Notes under the pieces: generated by a model | The model's database searches: none | Told to the model about the DNA's origin: nothing | What the model saw: the letters and a program-made list of their open reading frames with translations, nothing else | NCBI RefSeq assembly: GCF_009296315.1 | Contig: NZ_WHLY01000002.1 | Location: 3,702,501-3,766,500 of the forward strand | From: Salmonirosea aquatica | GTDB taxonomy: Bacteria; Bacteroidota; Bacteroidia; Cytophagales; Spirosomataceae | DNA: 64,000 nucleotides | Direction: 5' to 3' | Part shown: positions 26,831 through 34,491 of the stretch, piece after piece | Position numbering within the stretch: the stretch's first letter is position 1 | Layout of the letters: every line of letters begins with the position of its first letter | Made by a program: the position numbers and the translations under genes

Positions 26831-27349
26831 ATGAAAACAGAACAAATCTTGCCACTTCTGCGCGTGGGTGCTTGGATCGTGTACGTCGGCGCCATTGTCC
26901 AATCGGTTATGCTTCCGGTCAGTTTTGTCCTGAGCCGCCTCAGAGGTGAAAACGATTTTCAATCCCATCATTTTTGGTCGGCTCTAGGAATTGTTTCGTT
27001 GCTGTGGGCTATCTCGATTCTCCACGTGCAGGTGTGGGAAAAAGTCAAGGACATCCTGACTGAAATTAACCTGAAAAATCCGTTTACAATGTTGACGGCT
27101 CATCGACTCATCAGTACAGGGTACCTGCTGCTGTCCATCTGGATCGTCAGCTTCATCGGAAAAAACTATATACATTTCCCGCAAAAGAGCCTGACAGGTA
27201 CTAACGAGTTTGTAGAAAGCTTTGATTTCGCCCTGACTGGTTTTGATGCCGATGGCGTGTACCTGCTCAACGCGGGGATCGTCTACATCATCGGGCAGAT
27301 TTTTAAGCGGGGAGTCGAATTACAGCAGGAAAACGAGTTAACGATCTAG
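26831..27349 (+). CDS. DUF2975 membrane protein
   Basis: A 172-aa integral membrane protein with four predicted helices (near residues 9-30, 50-70, 92-115 and 140-158). Its pattern and its fixed pairing with a small XRE regulator 2 bp downstream identify the DUF2975 family, whose function is unknown. The pair resembles bacterial two-gene units in which a tiny HTH protein controls its own operon. A strong promoter with overlapping operator half-sites precedes it. Confidence 0.85.
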   Translation: MKTEQILPLLRVGAWIVYVGAIVQSVMLPVSFVLSRLRGENDFQSHHFWSALGIVSLLWAISILHVQVWEKVKDILTEINLKNPFTMLTAHRLISTGYLLLSIWIVSFIGKNYIHFPQKSLTGTNEFVESFDFALTGFDADGVYLLNAGIVYIIGQIFKRGVELQQENELTI

Positions 27350-27351
27350 CC

Positions 27352-27576
27352 ATGCCGATTGTAGTCAATGTAGATGTGATGATGGCGCGGCGTAAAATGT
27401 CCCTGACCGAACTGGCCGAGAAAGTGGACATCACCATGGCCAACCTGTCCATTCTGAAAACCGGCAAAGCCAAGGCCATCCGGTTTTCGACGCTGGAAGC
27501 AATATGCACGGCGCTGGATTGTCAGCCGGGCGACCTGCTCGAGTACGTTTCCGAACCCCTGGATACCGAGGCCTAG
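27352..27576 (+). CDS. Small XRE-family transcriptional regulator (YozG-like)
   Basis: A 74-aa helix-turn-helix protein. VDVMMARRKMSLTELAEKVD followed by ITMANLSILKTGKAKAIRFS and TLEAICTALDCQPGDLLEYV is the standard five-helix Cro/C1 fold with the conserved ending. It starts 2 bp after the DUF2975 gene, so translation is likely coupled. Autoregulation through the inverted repeats at 26746-26792 is a reasonable inference. Confidence 0.9.
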   Translation: MPIVVNVDVMMARRKMSLTELAEKVDITMANLSILKTGKAKAIRFSTLEAICTALDCQPGDLLEYVSEPLDTEA

Positions 27577-27637
27577 CCCGATTTTCGCCTAGGGTACCCT
27601 GCCTAGCAAGGCTTTGTTTATCAAGTATTTGAAAAAA

Positions 27638-27665
27638 GCCGATAGCCGATAGCCGACTGCCGACC
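27638..27665. repeat. Four tandem heptamers (GCCGATA-like)
   Basis: GCCGATA, GCCGATA, GCCGACT, GCCGACC in direct tandem, located just upstream of the promoter of the helicase gene. It is short and imperfect; comparable GCCGAY heptamers could be slippage products. Confidence 0.55.
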
Positions 27666-27674
27666 GTCAAAGCG

Positions 27675-27682
27675 TACCTTTG
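27675..27682 (+). promoter_or_regulatory. -7 box TACCTTTG almost touching the helicase start codon
   Basis: TACCTTTG ends only 4 bp before the ATG at 27687. With initiation about 5-7 nt after the box, the mRNA would be leaderless or nearly so. Confidence 0.6.
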
Positions 27683-27686
27683 CGGA

Positions 27687-29018
27687 ATGGAAACCCAACC
27701 CAACTTATTCGAGCCGTTCAAACTCAACCGCCAGCTACTCAATGCCATCGAGGATGCGGGCTATACCGAACCTACCCCCATTCAGCAGCAGGCCATTCCA
27801 CTGGCCATGGCGGGCCACGATGTACTAGGCATTGCTCAGACGGGTACCGGCAAAACGGCAGCCTTCGTATTGCCACTACTGATGAAGGTGAAATACGCGC
27901 AGGGCGAGCATCCGCGGGCGCTGATTCTGGCACCCACGCGCGAACTGGTGATGCAGATCGCGAAAGCAGCTACGGAACTAAGTAGCCATACCGATATTCG
28001 TATCGTGGCGCTGTACGGGGGTATTGGTCCCAAGTCTCAGATCGAGGCCGTGCGGCAGGGCGTGGATATTCTGGTCAGTACCCCACAGCGGTTTCTGGAT
28101 ATTTACCTGAAAGGGGAGATTACGTTGAAGCAGATCCAGACGATGGTACTCGACGAGGCCGACAAAATGCTGGACATGGGCTTTATGCCACAGATCCGGC
28201 GGATTCTGGAAGTGATTCCGCGCAAGCGGCAGAACTTGCTTTTCTCGGCTACCTTTCAGGAAAAAGTGGAAAAATTCTCGCACGAATTTCTGGAATTCCC
28301 GATGCGCGTAGAAGTGACACCACAGGCTACCACCGCCGAAATGGTGACGCAGTCGCTGTATGAGGTACCTAACTTCTTGACCAAAATCCATTTATTAGAA
28401 TGGCTGTTGACCAAGTCCGAAGAACTGAACCGCGTGTTGATTTTTACGCGCAGCAAGGAGAACGCCGACAATGTGTATAAATTCCTGCTGCGGAAGGTAG
28501 TCGGAGAAGAAGATATCCGGGTGATTCATGCCAACAAGGGACAAAATACCCGCATCAACGCCATGGAAGCCTTCAAAGAAGGTAGTGTGCGCGTGCTGGT
28601 GGCCACGGATGTGGCTTCGCGCGGTATCGATGTGACGGAAGTAAGCCATGTGATCAATTTCGACGTGCCGCTTATTTACGAAGATTACGTCCATCGCATC
28701 GGGCGCACCGGCCGGGCCAATCATACCGGGGAGGCGATCACCTTTCTGACGCCGCCCGACGAGTACCATATCAAAAACATCGAAGGGTTGATCCGGCAGG
28801 AAATCCCCCGCAAGCGCTTGCCTGAGGGACTGGACGTGGTGTCGACACCTTTTGTCGAGAACCAGGACCATCTGCGTGAGATCGACCAGCAGCGCCGCCA
28901 CGAAGATCCTACGTTTCAGGGTGCATTTCATGAAAAGAAGAAACCGCCCCGCACTTTTTCGCCGCCCAAACGCGATGCACGTAAGAAAAATCCCGCCAAA
29001 CGCCGTACCCGTCGTTAG
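27687..29018 (+). CDS. DEAD-box ATP-dependent RNA helicase (RhlE-like)
   Basis: A 443-aa helicase for RNA unwinding. In order: Q motif with PTPIQQQAIP (about 31-40), Walker A AQTGTGKT (about 50-57), PTREL, Walker B with DEAD in VLDEADKMLD (about 155-158), SAT (about 187), and HRIGRTGR (about 336-343). The last 60 residues are rich in Lys/Arg, as in RhlE-type proteins that contact RNA or ribosome precursors. The start Met gives the expected N-terminus yet lies only 4 bp after a promoter box. Confidence 0.95.
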   Translation: METQPNLFEPFKLNRQLLNAIEDAGYTEPTPIQQQAIPLAMAGHDVLGIAQTGTGKTAAFVLPLLMKVKYAQGEHPRALILAPTRELVMQIAKAATELSSHTDIRIVALYGGIGPKSQIEAVRQGVDILVSTPQRFLDIYLKGEITLKQIQTMVLDEADKMLDMGFMPQIRRILEVIPRKRQNLLFSATFQEKVEKFSHEFLEFPMRVEVTPQATTAEMVTQSLYEVPNFLTKIHLLEWLLTKSEELNRVLIFTRSKENADNVYKFLLRKVVGEEDIRVIHANKGQNTRINAMEAFKEGSVRVLVATDVASRGIDVTEVSHVINFDVPLIYEDYVHRIGRTGRANHTGEAITFLTPPDEYHIKNIEGLIRQEIPRKRLPEGLDVVSTPFVENQDHLREIDQQRRHEDPTFQGAFHEKKKPPRTFSPPKRDARKKNPAKRRTRR

Positions 29019-29095
29019 ACAATAATTCATGTACGGTCGCGTTTCATTTTGTACGACTTTCCTGCTTTTTCAAAAGACCCTGGTTCGACCTCACT

Positions 29096-29830
29096 ATGAA
29101 GTTTTTAGTTCGATTATCCTGCCTGTTGCTGATACCCGCCATCAGTTGGTCGCAAACGTTACAATATGCTAGTGCGACCCGCTCGCTGGATACCAACGGA
29201 GCACGTACCCTAACTCTCGCCGAACGCGAAACGATACCGTTTTTTGGCGAACAACGTAAGACCTCCGAGCAAATTGATAAGGAAATCCGGTTTTTGAGCG
29301 ATTGCGACAAGATGTTCACCAACCGCGAGGAAGCGAGCAATTTCTTTGCTGCCCGCGCGTGGGAGTACGTCCAGGAAGGTCAACTTGATACCGCAGCCTA
29401 CCGTTTCAACCTGGCCTATCTGCTCAATGAAAAAAACGTGGATGCCTACTGGGGACTCGGCGTCGTAAGCTACCAGAAGAACCAGCTGGAAGAAGCCGCC
29501 AGCATTTTGCGTCGGGGCGTGGAGTTGGCACCCAACAACGTGCCACTCATGGTGGATCTTTCGACCATAGAATTACGGAACTATACCCAAACGGCTAAAC
29601 CGGAGGATTTGGAGGAATCCTACCGGATATTGAAGCACGCCGCTTCGCTGGACTCTACTTACTCGCTGACTTTCTTCAATCTGGCTACGGTCGAGTACTA
29701 CCGCGCCGACTATCCCAAAGCCTGGGAAGCCCTGCATACCGGACGTAGGCTCAATTTTCCGCAGGTTGATTTCGAGTTTGTAAACCTCCTGCGCACCAAA
29801 CTCCCCGATCCCGAAGGGTTTTTTAAGTAA
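29096..29830 (+). CDS. Secreted tetratricopeptide-repeat protein
   Basis: A 244-aa exported protein with signal peptide LLLIPAISWSQ followed by TPR-like helical repeats (AYRFNLAYLLNEKNVDAYWG, LEEAASILRRGVELAPNNVP, AWEALHTGRRLNFPQV). No catalytic residues were seen. The role is likely scaffolding or binding in the periplasm. It faces btuG and the two share a bidirectional hairpin. Confidence 0.82.
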   Translation: MKFLVRLSCLLLIPAISWSQTLQYASATRSLDTNGARTLTLAERETIPFFGEQRKTSEQIDKEIRFLSDCDKMFTNREEASNFFAARAWEYVQEGQLDTAAYRFNLAYLLNEKNVDAYWGLGVVSYQKNQLEEAASILRRGVELAPNNVPLMVDLSTIELRNYTQTAKPEDLEESYRILKHAASLDSTYSLTFFNLATVEYYRADYPKAWEALHTGRRLNFPQVDFEFVNLLRTKLPDPEGFFK

Positions 29831-29901
29831 GGGAACAGTTTACAATTGGCCAGGTGCTGAGTTCAATGGCCTGGGACTTTGGCCCTGGCTTAGAACAATA
29901 A

Positions 29902-29947
29902 AGCCCCTTCTTTCTTTGGCATCAAAAGGCTCAAGAAAGAAGGGGCT
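29902..29947. terminator. Hairpin between convergent TPR and btuG genes
   Basis: Perfect 15-bp arms AGCCCCTTCTTTCTT (29902-29916) and AAGAAAGAAGGGGCT (29933-29947) around a 16-nt loop. Followed by TATTAATTTT on plus and by TTTATTG on minus, so it can serve both convergent operons. Confidence 0.8.
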
Positions 29948-29964
29948 ATTAATTTTAACTACTC

Positions 29965-31050
29965 CTATTTGAACATAAAGCCCGAGGGCGCAATGTCCAC
30001 CTTGATCGAATCGACCAGCGAGCCATCGGTGCGGTAGCGTACTACGTAGCCCGCCTGTTTGTAGGAGGGGGTTACGGCTCCGTAGATCAATAACTGGAGC
30101 GGATCTACGCCCAGGCCAGAAAAAATACGATTCACGAAAGGTTTGGTCGTGTTGATTTTGGTATCGTTGATGCTGAAATAATACGTTTCTCCTTTGTTAG
30201 CATTGGAGGTAGGATCGTAGTAGGAGTAGACAAAATAAAACCCCTGACCATCGGGCGCGATGGCAAAATTAGAGGGAGTCCGGAGGGGATCACTGCCTAC
30301 GGGCAAGGTAGCCTCGATGGCGAAAGTCCGGGGATTGAGCCTGACGACCGAAAAGTCGGTTTTCACCCACAATTTGCCGTTGGCATCCAGGGCAATCGGT
30401 TCGGGAAGGTTGCCAATTGTCACATTACCTTTCACGGCATCAGTGGTAGCATCGATCACCAGCAGGTCTTTGCTCTTGTTCGCATTGCCTACGTATACAT
30501 CATCGCCTACTTTCACCATGCGCTCGGCACCACTGGGCGTGGGAATTTTCTTGATGACTTTGAAAGTATTCAGGTCTATGACCGCGACATAGCCGGGATT
30601 TACGAAGAAATCGGGATAGGACCCCGTAGCTCCCCAGCACGATACATAAGCCTTGGTAGGGCTTATGCCCACTACCGAGCGGGGGTTCTCGATGTCGGGC
30701 GAACCTAGGGTTGCTTCCGATTTCCAGGTACCGAAATTGATAATCTCTACATTGTCCAGCCCGGCCGTGCTGTTATCTACCAGTACGAGGGAATGCCCGC
30801 CTATCTCGGCGTAATCCTGCACACTTCCCTTGAACGAGCGCCCATTTTCCTTAAAAAACAGGTCGTTTTCGGCTACGGTCTTTTCGCGACGTAAGAAGGA
30901 AATGCTACCGTTATTGTCGAAGTAGTTGCCGGCGTTCTTGACAATGACACCCAGCTCGTACACTTCGGGAGTAGGGTCTTTTTCACGGCATGCATTAAGA
31001 AACCCCACCAGCGCCAAACCGCCCAACACTTTAAGAAACTGTCCTCTCAT
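29965..31050 (-). CDS. btuG: BtuG-like cobalamin-binding surface lipoprotein (beta-propeller)
   Basis: A 361-aa lipoprotein: signal peptide and lipobox LNAC (cysteine near residue 21), followed by a YncE/DUF5074-type seven-bladed propeller with repeated segments such as KAYVSCWG, GYVAVIDLNTFKVIKKI, DVYVGNANKSKDLLVIDATT and KLWVKTDFSVVRLNPRT. It overlaps btuB by 4 bp (ATGA) and is under the same cobalamin riboswitch. In Bacteroides, BtuG is a surface propeller that captures vitamin B12 very tightly and passes it to BtuB; the operon position makes this the natural assignment. Sequence similarity to BtuG itself could not be measured here. Confidence 0.8.
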   Translation of the reverse strand: MRGQFLKVLGGLALVGFLNACREKDPTPEVYELGVIVKNAGNYFDNNGSISFLRREKTVAENDLFFKENGRSFKGSVQDYAEIGGHSLVLVDNSTAGLDNVEIINFGTWKSEATLGSPDIENPRSVVGISPTKAYVSCWGATGSYPDFFVNPGYVAVIDLNTFKVIKKIPTPSGAERMVKVGDDVYVGNANKSKDLLVIDATTDAVKGNVTIGNLPEPIALDANGKLWVKTDFSVVRLNPRTFAIEATLPVGSDPLRTPSNFAIAPDGQGFYFVYSYYDPTSNANKGETYYFSINDTKINTTKPFVNRIFSGLGVDPLQLLIYGAVTPSYKQAGYVVRYRTDGSLVDSIKVDIAPSGFMFK

Positions 31051-32981
31051 TTTGATTCAGAATTATAGATAAGTAAAAGATTCAACGAAAAACTGCGGCC
31101 CGGCATGGCGTTCCGCTTCACATTTAAGTATAAAATGTCAAAGATATTGTTCACCTGAGCCTGTACATTCGCCTGCCAATGACCCCGCTGCCAGGTGCTT
31201 TCGGCCAGTAGGTTGGCCAGTACATAGCCGGGTAAGTACCTTGAATTATCAAAAGTATAAAAACTCCGGGTTACGCCACGTACCTGAGCTGTCAGGCGGC
31301 TTGATCCGCGTTGGACATACGTGCTAAGGGTACCCTGGTGTAGGGGTACGTACACCAATTGCTTCCCCACCTCATCGGTGGCATAGGCATTGTAGACCCG
31401 TTCCTGCGAGGAGCGATTGAGGGCGTACCCCAGGGTAGCGCCGGTTTTCCAGGGCGCCTGGGTAGCCTGCCACTGCATTAGAGCTTCCAGGCCACGAGCT
31501 ATCACCAGCTGCAGGTTTTCGACCCGGTAGTTGCGGTCGGGATTCCAGTAAGTCCAGTCGTCCACTCGGTTGTGGTAGGCCGTCAGCGAAGCAATGATTT
31601 GCTGTTCTTTTGTAGGCTGCCACGTAGTTTCCAGACCCACTTCTTTATTGAATCCGCTTTCGGGACGAATGTCGGGATTGCCCAACGTTTTCCAATAGCG
31701 TTCGTTGAGGGTAGGTACCCGGTAGCTCCGACCCAGGGAGCCTTTGGCGGTAAGTTTGTAAGCCGATTGGTCAATCAGGCGGTATTCGGTGCCCAGCGAA
31801 GGGGTAAGAGGAGGGCTGAAGCGGGTCACGAAGGCCTGCCGGACCGTAGCGGACACCAGCCAGCGCGGTATGATCTGCCAGCGGCTCAACACAAATAAGT
31901 CTGCCCGGTTTTCGGTGATGATAGGCTCTGTGTAGCCATCCACCTGCGTGCGGTAGTGGGCTACTTCGCCGCCCACGCGCAGGTTTAGTCTGGCTCCGGA
32001 GGTGCCCAATGGAAACTCCAATTCCTTTTCCAGCCGGGTCAAAAAGCGGTCGGTGCCCGTATGTTCCATAGTTTGATAGTCTCCTCCCCCAAAGTCAATC
32101 AGGTCGCGGGTCCAGGCGGTACGCCAGGTCCAGGTGTTGGTTTGATACTGAAGCATCGCGCGCCGGGATTGGGTGCGGGTGAGCTGCCGGGCATCGGGAT
32201 TTTCGGGAGCGATGGTACTTTTATTGTCGGTGAACCACAGATGCGCCGACAATTGTCTGCCTTTTCTACCCGCCAGTGTCAAATCCTGCACGAGCCCCCG
32301 CTGCTCGGCGTTGGCGGGCTCTACAAAGTACCCCTGCCGCTGAGCGTACGGGTAGCGGTTGTTCATGCGCCCGTCGTAGTATAGCGTTTTGCCCGACAAG
32401 CGTAGCGTTTCCTTGATGTGGGTGCCGTAGCTGGCCCCAGCTTGCGTCTGTTGATTACCGAAGCTACCCTGCCGTCTGCCCAAAAGTACTTTCAGGCCTA
32501 CGGGTTGTAGGCTGCTGCTTTCCAGCAGAATGCTTCCACCCACGGCATCGGTGCCGACCACACTGGCTGAGGAGCCGTACTGTACCGATAAACGATCGAA
32601 GCCCGCCACGGGTAGGGTCGAAAAATCAGTTTGTCCCAGATTGGGTTGATTGATATTCAGGCCATTCCATAGCACGGCCGTATGCTGGGCTGAGGTACCC
32701 CGGAACGAAACGGTGTTGAGCTGGCTGGGCCCGTAGTTCTTGAAGGCCAAAGGCGTATGGAAAGCCAGTAGATCGCTGATGTTCTGGAAGCGGAATTGCT
32801 GGAGCGTGGCCGAATCGATGCGCTGGATTTTCAGGCCCGCCATGAAACGCTCGGGGGCGAAACCCACAACGGTTACGGGAGCCAGCACGATACTGTCCCG
32901 CTGCGCAAAGGCCGCGGTGTGCAAGACTAAAACGAGAATGAGGTACGGGAGAAATGCCCGTCTAACCGCTCGTGACCACAT
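31047..32981 (-). CDS. btuB: TonB-dependent vitamin B12 receptor BtuB
   Basis: A 644-aa outer-membrane transporter. The signal peptide ends AFAQ; the plug domain (about 30-155) contains LNTVSFRGTSAQHTAVLWNG and YGSSASVVGTDAVGGSI; the remainder is a 22-strand barrel ending FSLNLLLIYNSESK. A cobalamin riboswitch lies directly upstream, which defines its substrate. I start at the ATG at 32981, because the longer frame from 33059 begins inside the riboswitch and its extra 26 residues would come ahead of a complete signal peptide. btuG overlaps its stop codon. Confidence 0.92.
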   Translation of the reverse strand: MWSRAVRRAFLPYLILVLVLHTAAFAQRDSIVLAPVTVVGFAPERFMAGLKIQRIDSATLQQFRFQNISDLLAFHTPLAFKNYGPSQLNTVSFRGTSAQHTAVLWNGLNINQPNLGQTDFSTLPVAGFDRLSVQYGSSASVVGTDAVGGSILLESSSLQPVGLKVLLGRRQGSFGNQQTQAGASYGTHIKETLRLSGKTLYYDGRMNNRYPYAQRQGYFVEPANAEQRGLVQDLTLAGRKGRQLSAHLWFTDNKSTIAPENPDARQLTRTQSRRAMLQYQTNTWTWRTAWTRDLIDFGGGDYQTMEHTGTDRFLTRLEKELEFPLGTSGARLNLRVGGEVAHYRTQVDGYTEPIITENRADLFVLSRWQIIPRWLVSATVRQAFVTRFSPPLTPSLGTEYRLIDQSAYKLTAKGSLGRSYRVPTLNERYWKTLGNPDIRPESGFNKEVGLETTWQPTKEQQIIASLTAYHNRVDDWTYWNPDRNYRVENLQLVIARGLEALMQWQATQAPWKTGATLGYALNRSSQERVYNAYATDEVGKQLVYVPLHQGTLSTYVQRGSSRLTAQVRGVTRSFYTFDNSRYLPGYVLANLLAESTWQRGHWQANVQAQVNNIFDILYLNVKRNAMPGRSFSLNLLLIYNSESK

Positions 32982-33057
32982 GAAAACAAAAAGTATAAAT
33001 AAAGCGATTGTCGCAACGCTACTACGGCTTTTCCTCCGAAAGCCACAACAGCGGATC

Positions 33058-33240
33058 ATCTTCGGCAGGTCTCCTGACTCGTCTCGCGGGTTCCGGGCCT
33101 TCCCGCTCCCGGAAGGAAGCAGTGGCGAGTGGAATCGAACCAGCTGATATTATGAGACTTACAGTTGCGGGGACAGTTCCCGTTTCACACGGGATTCCCT
33201 TTTAAGCCTTAAAAACTCCTACGAAAGAGCATGAGGCACC
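33058..33240 (-). promoter_or_regulatory. Cobalamin (adenosylcobalamin) riboswitch
   Basis: Read on the minus strand, the region holds the conserved core of a B12 riboswitch: AAGGGAATCCCGTGTGAAAC, then CTGTCCCCGCAACTGTAAG (rc of 33158-33176), GCCACTG (33120-33126), and the B12 box AGTCAGGAGACCTGCCG (rc of 33064-33080). It lies between a consensus promoter and btuB. A short hairpin GGCTTT...AAAGCC with GGAGG in its loop follows and may be the expression platform. High cobalamin should switch off btuB-btuG. Confidence 0.95.
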
Positions 33241-33251
33241 GAAAACTTGGG

Positions 33252-33259
33252 CAAAGGTA
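33252..33259 (-). promoter_or_regulatory. -7 box TACCTTTG of the btuB leader
   Basis: On the minus strand TACCTTTG ends about 12 nt before the first conserved riboswitch nucleotides, as expected for a leader that starts with the aptamer. Confidence 0.7.
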
Positions 33260-33383
33260 GGTAAGTTAATTAAAAACGGAGAATTAAAAATTGAAAATTA
33301 GCTAATTCATTAGAAATGAGCAATGTATAATCTTTGCGCGATTCGTACCCTCCGTTCCGTCTCTCAACTTTCAATTCATTAAC

Positions 33384-33391
33384 TACCTTTG
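33384..33391 (+). promoter_or_regulatory. -7 box TACCTTTG of the EamA transporter gene
   Basis: TACCTTTG occurs 32 bp before the TTG start codon at 33424. The interval 33260-33380 is AT-rich and shows no other element. Confidence 0.6.
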
Positions 33392-33423
33392 GTTGAAGGC
33401 TATTTATTTCAAGATACGATCTT

Positions 33424-34332
33424 TTGAGCAATACCGCCACTTCCGAACTACCTCCCGTTTCCCAAAAGGGTATCCTCTTCATGCTGGCCGCCGTGGTATG
33501 TTTCGGTACCGTAGGTGCCATGGCTAAGTGGCTCGGCCGCGACTTCGACACCGTGGAGCTGGTGTTTTTTCGCAATCTGGTAGGGGTCGTTTTTGTGCTG
33601 GTCAGTCTGCTCAACCGACCCTTGCAGCAGACGGGAGGGCGCCCCTTCCTGCTCATTTTCCGGGGCGTGATCGGTACCCTGTCGCTCTACCTGTTCTTCT
33701 ACGCCGTTCAGACTCTCGGGCTGGGCGCGGCCACTACGTACCAGTACAGCTACCCCATTTTTCTGGCCGTGCTTTCCTGGCTATTTGTAGGCGAAACGCT
33801 CAGTAGGCGCGAATGGCTGGCGGTGTTCGTGGGTTTTGCGGGTATACTGTTTGTCTTCCGCCCCGATCTCACTGCCCCACTTGGTCATCACGCCATCGGC
33901 CTCAGCAACGCGCTGTTTACGGCCATTGCCTACCTGTCCATCCGGCAGTTGAGTACCTATTACGACACGCGGGCCATTATTCTGTCGTTCATGTTGTCGG
34001 GCATTCTGATGCCCATCGTTTCCATGCTGGCCGGTGAGTACCTGGCCATTGATGGCTACGAATTCCTGATCGGGCATTTCGTCTGGCCCGTGACCTTGAC
34101 TCATTGGCTAGGATTTCTGGGGCTGGGCATTATCGCCATGCTGGGACAGTACTTCCTGACCGTGGCCTTCACGTTCGATAAAGCCGGCCGCGTGGCCTCG
34201 GTGGGGTACTCCAATATTATTTTTGCCGGTCTGCTGGGCCTGTGGCTCGGCGACCCGTTCCCCGGTATGCTCACGCTGATTGGCATGGCGCTGATTATTG
34301 GCGGCGGGGTACTGGTGTCGTGGCGTGCGTAG
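33424..34332 (+). CDS. EamA/DMT-family transporter
   Basis: A 302-aa protein with ten predicted membrane helices arranged as two EamA repeats (GILFMLAAVVCFGTVGAMAK begins the first; GLSNALFTAIAYLSIRQL the second). These proteins export or exchange small metabolites such as amino acids or nucleosides; no substrate can be stated. The start codon is TTG (33424): the promoter lies just before it, and the next ATG would remove part of helix 1. Confidence 0.87.
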   Translation: MSNTATSELPPVSQKGILFMLAAVVCFGTVGAMAKWLGRDFDTVELVFFRNLVGVVFVLVSLLNRPLQQTGGRPFLLIFRGVIGTLSLYLFFYAVQTLGLGAATTYQYSYPIFLAVLSWLFVGETLSRREWLAVFVGFAGILFVFRPDLTAPLGHHAIGLSNALFTAIAYLSIRQLSTYYDTRAIILSFMLSGILMPIVSMLAGEYLAIDGYEFLIGHFVWPVTLTHWLGFLGLGIIAMLGQYFLTVAFTFDKAGRVASVGYSNIIFAGLLGLWLGDPFPGMLTLIGMALIIGGGVLVSWRA

Positions 34333-34389
34333 CGTATAGGCGTATAGTAGGAATTGGCGAATGTTTTGGAGCCAACCTTAGGCCCGGCT

Positions 34390-34423
34390 TTTGGTGCTTC
34401 ATCGATATATTTTCGTTATTTTT
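34390..34423 (+). promoter_or_regulatory. Promoter TTG-N23-TATTTTTG of the thioredoxin-like gene
   Basis: TTG (34390-34392) and TATTTTTG (34416-34423) are separated by 23 bp, at the long end of the accepted range. The start ATG at 34492 follows after 68 bp. It lies inside the upstream extension of the open frame, supporting the later start. Confidence 0.55.
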
Positions 34424-34491
34424 GTTTAGAGCGCTTCCTTGCCTGCCGATCAGATCTAATACGGTACTATATCCTAAACCAGTTCTACTTT

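Noticed and set aside
33120-33150. tRNA-like T-loop sequence (GTGGCGAGTGGAATCGAACC)
   Set aside because: It is part of the cobalamin riboswitch; no acceptor or anticodon arms can be folded around it.
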